Positions 56,707 to 64,000 of a stretch of DNA of 64,000 nucleotides are shown here, in pieces. A program made the translations under genes and the position numbers. Source of the stretch: Amaurobius ferox (lineage: Eukaryota; Arthropoda; Arachnida; Araneae; Amaurobiidae); NCBI GenBank assembly GCA_951213105.1, contig OX578137.1, forward strand, positions 77,844,104 through 77,908,103. The letters run 5' to 3'. Position 1 is the first letter of the stretch. Every line of letters starts with the position of its first letter. The notes under the pieces are model-generated. The model did not search any database. It saw nothing but the letters and a program-made list of their open reading frames with translations, and was not told the origin of the DNA.

Positions 56707-58984
56707 GATCTATTTCTGGTCTCATAACTCCAAAGGACGTGCTATTAAACATAATGCCATCGAACTTTGCACAGTAATAAAGCCTTCTACCTATGGGTAT
56801 ATCCGGTATTAAAAATCTGAAAACAAATTCTTCAAATTTTATCTATTTGTATATCAAATATCTTTAACAAAAGCTAATAGTCAAATTAGGGAGGACTTGG
56901 AGCTGTCAAAAAATGCCTACCGCAATCCGCCCATGAAATTTTCATCACAGTATAAAATAAATGAAAAATAAAAATAATTATTTAAAGTTGTTTTTCAAAT
57001 TTAGATAAACAAGTTACATTCACAAATAATTTTGTATATTGAAATAGTTAGGAATATATCAAAGTTTATGTTAATTAATTTCTTTTTAAAATGAGTGTGG
57101 TGCTATTTTATGCTGAAGCTATCATGTATATTTATTTCTTTTCTAAATGCCAGTAATAACGACTGTAACGTCCTAAATAACGCCTGTAATAATTTTGCAT
57201 ACAGTCATACAGATAAGTTCACTAACATAATTAATAGTACAATCGTGTTTTCATCGCATTTATAATTAATCAAAATAAATTAATTTAAATCCTATTAAGA
57301 AATGAACATGTGTGTTTTTGTGGATCTAGTGCCAAAGAGATATACAAAATGATTAATCGTCTGATACGTGCTTCCCACAAAATAACAAACGTTACCTTTG
57401 TTAAGGGTATAAAATAATAAGGTGCATTTCACCCAAAAGCCATTTTCCTTATCCAACTTTATTGATGATCATCCATCCCAATTATTCAGTAGGACTTTTA
57501 ACAGTCGTACTCGTATAAATTCTAAATATACACTTATGTTGCAAATAACATGTCACACATCCTAAACACTGTCCGATAACCAAGATATTCGACATGGGGA
57601 TATCTCCCAGATAGATTATGTAAGAATTTGTCGCTATAAGTAAACAGGGAGTTTACAGGGGATATGAAAAACTGTATTTTTGGAGCAAGGATAAGAAGCA
57701 TTGCTAATCTGCTGGAACATATTTGACCGATGGTGTTACGTTACCTTTAGTAGCCAGTGTGATAGATCAATGATTATCCCTACGTCAGTGCGACTAACGA
57801 CACGGTTTTTGAGAAGACACATAGTGGTCTTAAGGGTAATGATCAACTAGACGTATTTGTAATTTTACCAGGATTAAAGTGATCCGACACTAAAACAATG
57901 TTGGTATCAGTAGATATGTATTTGTATCAGTAGGTATTATGTATACAAGATCGCATACATAAACGCCAAAAGTCAAAATATATATGGACATCCTAACAAG
58001 CGGATTATCGATATAATCGTGAGATAATGCGATCAACCAAAAAATTATGGGCACCTTGTCTATTGACGATACAGAGAAACCTATGATCTCACACATCATT
58101 CAGTATCAATACGAACCATTGAGATGTGACTGCATAATAAGGATTATAATCTAAGTGTTTTATTCTACCTTGGAAAGGATGATAATTTTGCTTGTGAATG
58201 AAGGAAGACAGGTCAGTGCTCTAATACAGTTTCAGAGATATGATATGATAGCTATTTTCCAATATGAAAATACCCGGATACAGATGGCACACGTGTCTCA
58301 AGAATATCTCTGAATTTTTGATATCCTCTCATGAGTTCAAGAAGAATTCAAAGCACCAGAATTCAAAAGCTCTTGACAACGATAATGTTTGGGATATACC
58401 GGAAAATCAGTTGCAGCTATCGTGGAACGGGGGTGAATTAATAACGTAATATTTGGCATAACTTGTCCCAGAGCAACATTAGATAGTTATTTGAACCATG
58501 CTGCACCATATATTGGCCTAAACAGCCTCTAGAGGACGGGTATCAAGTAATAAAATGTTGTTTTTATGCTGTCATTGTTCTGCAATAAAAGTTCTTTTGG
58601 AATGAAAATGTCATAATTTTTCGTTAATAATATAAACACCTTGATTTATCTCTCTGTTTGTCTATCTATCTCTGGGTAACGCTGCTATAAAATGTCGCCA
58701 AACGTGTTTCAATCACGGACAAACATTTAAAATTAGATACTAACCCAGACCATCAGCATTTTCATAACCCTCCAAGTGAACACTAAATTTTTAAGAGCAC
58801 CCATTGACATTCTACTTTCACTGCTGCTTGAATTCAGTGGTCATATTAAAAACCAGAGCGTTCTCATTATCTAATTAAATTTTTGGTTGAACGTGGTTCG
58901 TATTTTTTTCTTTTCTTCTTATTTTTTCCTTTGAGTGGTGTCAGCAGATTTAAATTTATATTTAAAATATTGAAATAAAACCAG
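56707..58984. other. Stretch without recognisable features
   Basis: No repeat family or coding region I can support. The frame at 58264-58449 is unassigned. A long pyrimidine tract at about 58896-58933 precedes the candidate exon. Confidence 0.35.
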
Positions 58985-59234
58985 TTTTTTGACATTCAAA
59001 ACAAATTTTATTTCACAAACGTGTTGGCTAATGGAAAATGAAGAGGATGGAAAAGAAATGAAACGTCGGTTAAACAGAGAAATAGTGAAAAGACGGCGAG
59101 AACGTCAAAGTCAAGAATATTCGGAAAAAATTCGAAAACAAACGGCCGAAACATATAGGCTGAAAATTGAGCAGGAAGCTCTACAGCAGTCCAAAATCCA
59201 TCGCCAAATTGATAAAATTGACGCCAACAGGGAG
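58985..59234 (+). CDS. Candidate host exon encoding a charged coiled-coil segment
   Basis: An open frame from an AG at 58984 (AAAACCAG) to a donor GAG then GTAATG at 59235 encodes about 83 residues. It runs from NFISQTCWLMENEEDGKEMK through RRLNREIVKRRRERQSQEYS, EKIRKQTAETYRLKIEQEAL and QQSKIHRQIDKIDANRE. The exon would end in phase 0. The Arg/Lys/Glu/Gln-rich helical character with heptad-like spacing resembles trichohyalin/plectin-homology type ciliary or cytoskeletal proteins, but I cannot name a family. Without splicing the frame runs on to a TGA after 59299. ATG at 59032 could also be a start (MENEEDGKEMK), making it a first exon. The 40 bp before the AG are AT-rich with a pyrimidine tract further up (58896-58933). 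Confidence 0.45.
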
Positions 59235-59303
59235 GTAATGATTTCAAAATTTAGAATTCCGTCGTATGACGGGTATACCTTCATGTCTTTATATACTCAC
59301 TGA

Positions 59304-60313
59304 CTGTGCAAAGTTTCATAATGAGGGAATATTTTTTCAATATACGTCGTATCATTTTTTTTAGCAACAGGGTGCGTAATTTGGAATAAATATAATTTTT
59401 TGTGACCATTGTATGGTGAAGCCAAATTTTTTTATCATTTCAATTTATATTCGACCGCATATTTGCTTAAATGTTTACAACTTGTGTGTAGCTTTACAAT
59501 TATTTTAAGATCTTTGTTTCAAAATAAACTTTAATAAAAATGTTTTTTTAACTGTTCTCTCTCGACGAAAATTTAAAAGCAATTTTTGACTGTTTTTATG
59601 TAAGAAGCGAAACGCAAATTATCCATTTATAGTAAAATTTGTTTATATTTCTAGTAGGGAATCGGTATAGAACATTTTTATAACTATCATGCATTAGAGT
59701 AATCGTCATGAAGAACTGCATTTTTAATTAGAACGTATGCATTGAAATCAATCATTCAATAAAAATGAAAAGCCTCACTACTCTTTTAATTCCCTCTGGT
59801 GCAATCGTTTAATGCAAATACCAATTACTTTAAGGTTTGAGGAGAAACGCATTTAATGGCATTCCATTTAAATATATATATAAATAGAGAGATTAAAATT
59901 TACCTTCATTAAAAAAATTCAGCGATAAAATATAATGCACTATTAGTGATAAATTGCAGAAATAATTAGGAAAATAAAGATTATGAATAAGTGTAGTGAT
60001 TTATAATGTATCTACGTATAACTTTTTTTCCAAAATACTTAATCAAGATGAATAAGTAAAACGAACAACAGTTCTCAAAATACATAATTGAAGATGAGAG
60101 ATGATTTTCTTTGCAATAAGTTCTAATTATAGTATATTAAACCTGATTTAATGGACTTTTCAGAATTTCAAAGTAATTTTGTAGAATTTAACATAAAAAA
60201 AAAACCCTTTTGCGGATAATACGATTCAAATTTAGTTGAAATAATTTCATATCTTAAAATAATTATCTCTTGAATAATATTTGCTATCCAGTATTTAAAA
60301 TACATTCAGACAC

Positions 60314-60344
<31 letters not shown>

Positions 60345-61464
60345 GTATATATATGTGTGCGTGTGTGTATATATACATACACACACATATACATATATAC
60401 AAGTAATTAATGGCAACACAGTAAAACAATAAAATAACCAAAGCTTTTAAAACACGGCCACAATGCCAAAAATATAAAGTGCACGAGTAGGTAAGTAACA
60501 AAATATTATAGATAATTATTAGTAAAGACAATAAATATTAACTTTATATTCTCTCTTACATTTAATCCTTAAGTTTCAGAAAAAATAAAATTAAAATGCC
60601 ATATATGTTTTATATTTTGCTATAGCTAGTGGTCTATTAAATGATTTGAGAGTTTTAAATTTATTTTATGTAATGAATTTAAATCATTTGCTGTCCTATA
60701 TCAGGTTATTTGTCAGCTGCTACCCAACTAAAATCTTACAGTGTCTCATAACATGCGACAACAAATATTTTTTATGAAATATTATAAAAAAAAAGTGAAT
60801 TATAAAAGTGAATGCATATGAAATTTGAGTTCTGTTAATGTGTCATTTACATGCGTATTATTATTAATAAGTCACCTTTTACTATTTAGATACATGTCCT
60901 TCTTAATTAAAGAACAAAACAAACTTTAATTGTAAGAGTCCTGAAACAGGGCAAATACTGAGCAATTAAATTCATACTGAGCAAAATAAAAGACAAAACG
61001 TAAGATATGAATTCTATGGACAAAATTCAATTTTATTTAATTTTTTTACACACTTGCATATGAAACATAAATATCCAACTGGTGTCTCAAATTATTTAAA
61101 TTACAAAATTTATTAAGGAATGTAATGCCCAGCATTAATTTGATGCATTGTCCTCAAACTATAATATCAGCCACAACACGGTGAAGCATACAACTAATAA
61201 ATTATATATAAATTATTGTCAAGTAAAAAAAAATGTATTAATATAGTTTGGGTCATTAACTGCCGAGTGTCAGAAAACCACCAATGCGGAATAATAGCAT
61301 CAGTGCAGCATTGGGCCAAAAAGGACTTCTTGAATATTAAGCTTTCATAGAGTTGCTTGTTAGAATAGACGCTTTCTTTATAACGGTAAGCGTAAAATTC
61401 GTTTTTGAAATCTCGTTTTTTGTATAAATTGAATTGTTTTAACACTGTTGCATTTAAGTTGGTT
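59304..61464. other. AT-rich stretch; one microsatellite, otherwise nothing recognised
   Basis: (TA)n/(TG)n/(CA)n mixed microsatellite at about 60313-60402. No supported genes. Confidence 0.45.
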
Positions 61465-61883
61465 TCTCCGTTTGTTTGGGTCAAACTCAATTTTTGATCC
61501 TCTTCTCCCGAGCAGAGGTTCTTGAAATTTTACACACATACGTACTTGCAATGACAATGCAACATTCCATTAAGCTTGAATTTATCAACACCCCTGATTC
61601 TAACCCCCCTCCCAGAACATTCCCATTGTTGGCGTGTAAAAATCACATTGTTTTAAATAATATTTAACATTTTTCCCTTTTACAAATATATATAGAAGTG
61701 AGGTTGCATTTTGAACGGTTTTTATACTTATTTATTAAGGTTTGTTTCTCTGTTTACTTGGGTCAAATCTTGAAATCAATTTTTGGCCCACTTCTACCAA
61801 GACGATTTTCTTGCAATTTTTGGCCCACTTCTACCAAGTCGATTTTCTTGAAATTTTACACTCATAGATCTTGAAATTTTACA

Positions 61884-61969
61884 CTCGTCAGATCACAGAA
61901 GTCAAGCAGCATCGGGCGCTGTTAGTACTTGGGTGGGTGACCACCTGGGAACACCGCGTGCTGTTGGCA
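61884..61969 (+). ncRNA. Partial 5S rRNA-like sequence (SINE head)
   Basis: CTCGTCAGATCACAGAAGTC, AAGCAGCATCGGGC, GTTAGTACTTGGGTGGGTGA, CCACCTGGGAACACCGCGTG and CTGTTGGC follow eukaryotic 5S rRNA from about position 36 to the 3' end. The first 35 or so bases are missing. The internal promoter region (box A, intermediate element, box C; about positions 50-97 of 5S) is retained. It is not a working 5S gene. Confidence 0.85.
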
Positions 61970-62232
61970 CATTTCGGGCGCGGTAGCCCGGGTGGTTTGC
62001 GCGCTGGATTTGCACGCTGCCACATCTGCCACCATGTTCATGCGGAGTGCGATCACGTTAAACATGTGAGTCCGTAAGTCCTTACGAGAGGTTAGCGGTA
62101 GGGGTTCCTGTGGATTCCTGTGGATGCCTCCCCCACTGGGTTCCGGTCTAAATTGGGTGGCACTTCCCGGCAGTCCAAACGGTTACCTTAAGCCTTTCTG
62201 GTAGGTCGGACGGTCTGGGTCTCAACAACAAC
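61884..62232 (+). mobile_element. 5S-rRNA-derived SINE
   Basis: A GC-rich 350-bp insertion: 5S rRNA-like head (61884-61969), unrelated body (about 61970-62160), and a 3' hairpin module (CTTCCCGG, CAGTCC..GGACGG, TCTGGGTCT at about 62163-62221) followed by a short (CAA)n tail. 5S-headed SINEs form the SINE3 class. The interrupted repeat unit resumes at about 62234 (ATGCGTACTTGCAATG). The 3' module is shared with the stand-alone inserts at 8114, 24733, 36406 and 36537. Confidence 0.75.
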
Positions 62233-62640
62233 ACATGCGTACTTGCAATGATAATACAACGTCATCAAGTTTAAGTTGATCCCCTCCCCTAATTCTTATT
62301 CCCCCGGAAAATTCCCATTGTTGGCGTGTAAAAATCACATTGTTTTAAAACAGTATTTAGCATTTTTCTATTTGTAAATATATACAGAAGTGAAGCTGCA
62401 TCTTAAACGATTTTTAGACTTATTTATTTAGGTATGTTTTCTCTGTTTACTTGAGTCAAATCTTGAAATCAATTTTTGGCCCACTTCTACCAAGTCGATT
62501 TTCTTGAAATTTTCCACTCATACGTATTTGCGATAGCAATACAACATTTCATCAAATTTGAGTTTATTCCCTCCCTGAATTCTGGCAGTTTGCCACAATC
62601 ATGATCAGAATATCTGTAAAAATCCCACTGTTGTAACGTA

Positions 62641-63257
62641 TTTTGGCGCCCCACGGTTTTATTTTCAGTTGCATATGATCAAGAAAGTTGCTATAGCTAA
62701 AAATATTTTTTTACTTTTTAGTTAAATTTACTAAAACCGTTTAACGTTTTAATAAATTTAACTAAGTTCTTATAATACGTTATTTGCACTTAAAAATGCA
62801 GAAAAAATGGCAATGGCTGAAATCCGATGGATCCAAAATGATATTGAGTTCACAACGTGTTGTGAAATAATATCTCCTATAAATTTCAATAAGTTTATTC
62901 GTTGTTTTAAATTTATTTGCTTCGTTTACAACAGCTTATATGGGCCTATGGTAATAAAAGTAGGATTGGTAATTCAAACAACTTAACCCTTCGAGTGAAG
63001 TTACCAGCAAATGTCAAGATTATGCAAGTTTGAGGGCACGTACAGAATTTTAAAGTATCTTATGCAATCTCTACATTGTCTGCGAAAGTCCAGTAACTTA
63101 ACATTTTCTGGTTCTTTTAAGTCTACGTTGAAATACCCAGCTAATATGTACTTTTCTATTTGAAACACCCTTAAAAACCTGGGGAATGCATATTATAACC
63201 GCTATATTTCAAAAATCCATAACACCATCCAAATTCCAATTACATACTTATGTGAGG
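62641..63257. other. Stretch without recognisable features
   Basis: No supported gene, RNA or repeat. Confidence 0.4.
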
Positions 63258-63456
63258 CTTTAACCTTTTGCTTACAGGGAGGGGGGCAACGTCAATCCAA
63301 AACGAAGAATCTCCCAAAAAGACAGGTATTTTACATACCTATCCCAAACAGTTGGATCCCCTTTGCGATCTGCAAAGGGGTCAAATACCTGTCTTTTTGG
63401 GAGCTTCTTCGTTTTGGATTGATGCTGTCCCACCAGTAAGCGAATGTTAAAAGTGT
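63258..63456. repeat. Long near-perfect hairpin (inverted repeat)
   Basis: Arms 63293-63331 and 63383-63421 pair over 39 bp with one mismatch (CCAAAACGAAGAA..CTCCCAAAAAGACAGG). Weaker pairing extends outward to about 63258 and 63456 (TTTAAC.TT.GCTTAC..GG). In the loop a second perfect hairpin, CCCCTTTGC/GCAAAGGGG (63358-63366, 63372-63380), is nested. The 60-codon frames on both strands across it follow from the symmetry. Confidence 0.9.
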
Positions 63457-63794
63457 TATAGATTGCTTGCTAATATTGCTAATATTGCCCATAGCTAACG
63501 AAACTATTGAAATTAGAATCAACTTTTCATTGTAGTTCAACATACTAAAATATTGATATAAGCACTACAAAGCAAGGATCGAGATCCTGCTACATATCGT
63601 TGAAGGGCTTTCAAAGGGCTGTAAGCTATTTCCATACAGTTGATAACTAAAGGTTTTAGTTTTCGAGATATAAGCTTCACGAACTTCAAAACCGGAAACA
63701 TTTAAAACTTTCCCCGGTTATCTATTGTAACTGCTCTACACACTTTGGGTAAGCTGGACGATCTGGGTGATAAATAAATAAAATATATCATGTA

Positions 63795-64000
63795 AGAAGC
63801 TCAACACTTTACACATATAATGCAATATATTTACTTCCTTCAAGGTGAAGAAATCATGTATAATATTCCCGACATAATATTTGATCTGTCTAAATTGTAT
63901 ATTTGTCGTTTTTCCTGATGACAAAATATAAAGACATTGCGACGTACCCAATTAACTAATATTTCGTCTGTGAGGTGGAAAACATGAAAAATCGAGGCTG
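63795..64000 (+). repeat. 5' part of the TATAAGGAAAGT-type repeat, running off the window
   Basis: ACACATATAATGCAATATAT, TTTACTTCCTTCAAGGTGAA, TAAATTGTATATTTG and TTTTTCCTGATGACAAAATA parallel 50815-50940 and 43205-43370. Confidence 0.5.

Larger units (their letters stand above)
61465..62640. repeat. Imperfect tandem repeat, three units, the second split by a SINE
   Basis: Units share TTTCTC.GTTT.CTTGGGTCAA, TTTTTGGCCCACTTCTACCA, TCTTGAAATTTTACACTCAT, ATTCCCATTGTTGGCGTGTA and AAATCACATTGTTTTAAA. Starts near 61465, 61741 and 62440; the third is shorter. The second carries small internal duplications (61780-61880) and the 5S-derived SINE (61884-62232). Confidence 0.75.

Noticed and set aside
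61884..61969. A functional 5S rRNA gene.
   Set aside because: About 35 bases of the 5' end are missing and the sequence continues into a SINE body.
63711..63766. A further copy of the hairpin module (CCCCGG .. GGACGATCTGGGT).
   Set aside because: Only the tail resembles the family; the stem does not pair and no flanking duplication is visible.
1..64000. tRNA genes, bacterial-type operons, promoters with -10/-35 boxes, ribosome binding sites.
   Set aside because: No cloverleaf with A and B boxes was found by eye, and the window is eukaryotic, so bacterial signals do not apply.

Overview
The window is AT-rich, intron-scale arthropod DNA, most likely from an arachnid such as a spider. Three things point there: a Penelope-like element of the Naiad type (common in arachnid and other invertebrate genomes), several decayed Tc1-like transposons, and many non-coding interspersed repeats. 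The species call is inference only. No complete host protein-coding gene is visible. Two short stretches with good splice signals (45474-45601 on the minus strand, 58985-59234 on the plus strand) are the best candidates for host exons. Nearly everything else that can be named is mobile or repetitive DNA, and most open frames elsewhere are chance frames in repeats.

Layout. 1-3.0 kb: an old repeat copy, a Tc1-like element with a broken transposase, and a fold-back element with arms of about 260 bp. 3-11 kb: a TA microsatellite, a second Tc1-like element with intact terminal repeats, a Helentron-like non-coding element, and a 64-bp hairpin insert with a 15-bp target duplication. 11.2-16.7 kb: a young Naiad-type element in partial tandem, set between TA microsatellites; its coding region is almost intact, with one frameshift in the endonuclease. 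16.8-18.8 kb: a decayed Tc1-like element and a fold-back element. 21-26.5 kb: a Tc1 fragment, a Helentron-like copy, another small hairpin insert and a second Helitron-like family. 28-34.8 kb: a Tc1-like element, two Penelope-like relics lying head to head, a satellite array of 145/155-bp monomers and a 911-bp element with a perfect terminal hairpin. 35.5-38.2 kb: an LTR-retroelement-like remnant carrying two hairpin inserts. 38-50 kb: minisatellites, a Tc1-like element and four Helentron-like copies. 50-56 kb: nested Helitron-like families, including an insertion whose empty site can be read from another copy. 56-64 kb: a possible LTR remnant, the plus-strand candidate exon, a tandem repeat split by a 5S-rRNA-headed SINE, and a long hairpin.

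The most unusual signal is a set of 59-66 bp hairpin inserts (8114-8177, 24733-24794, 36537-36595, 36406-36471). They are flanked by direct repeats of 9-15 bp. Their basal 6-bp stem keeps pairing although its bases differ between copies. The same hairpin module ends the 5S-derived SINE at 61884-62232. They look like minimal retroposed structured RNAs, or the 3' module of a SINE family able to move alone.

Limits: all comparisons were made by eye inside this window, without any database. Edges of old repeats are good to about 10-30 bp, and percent identities are estimates.
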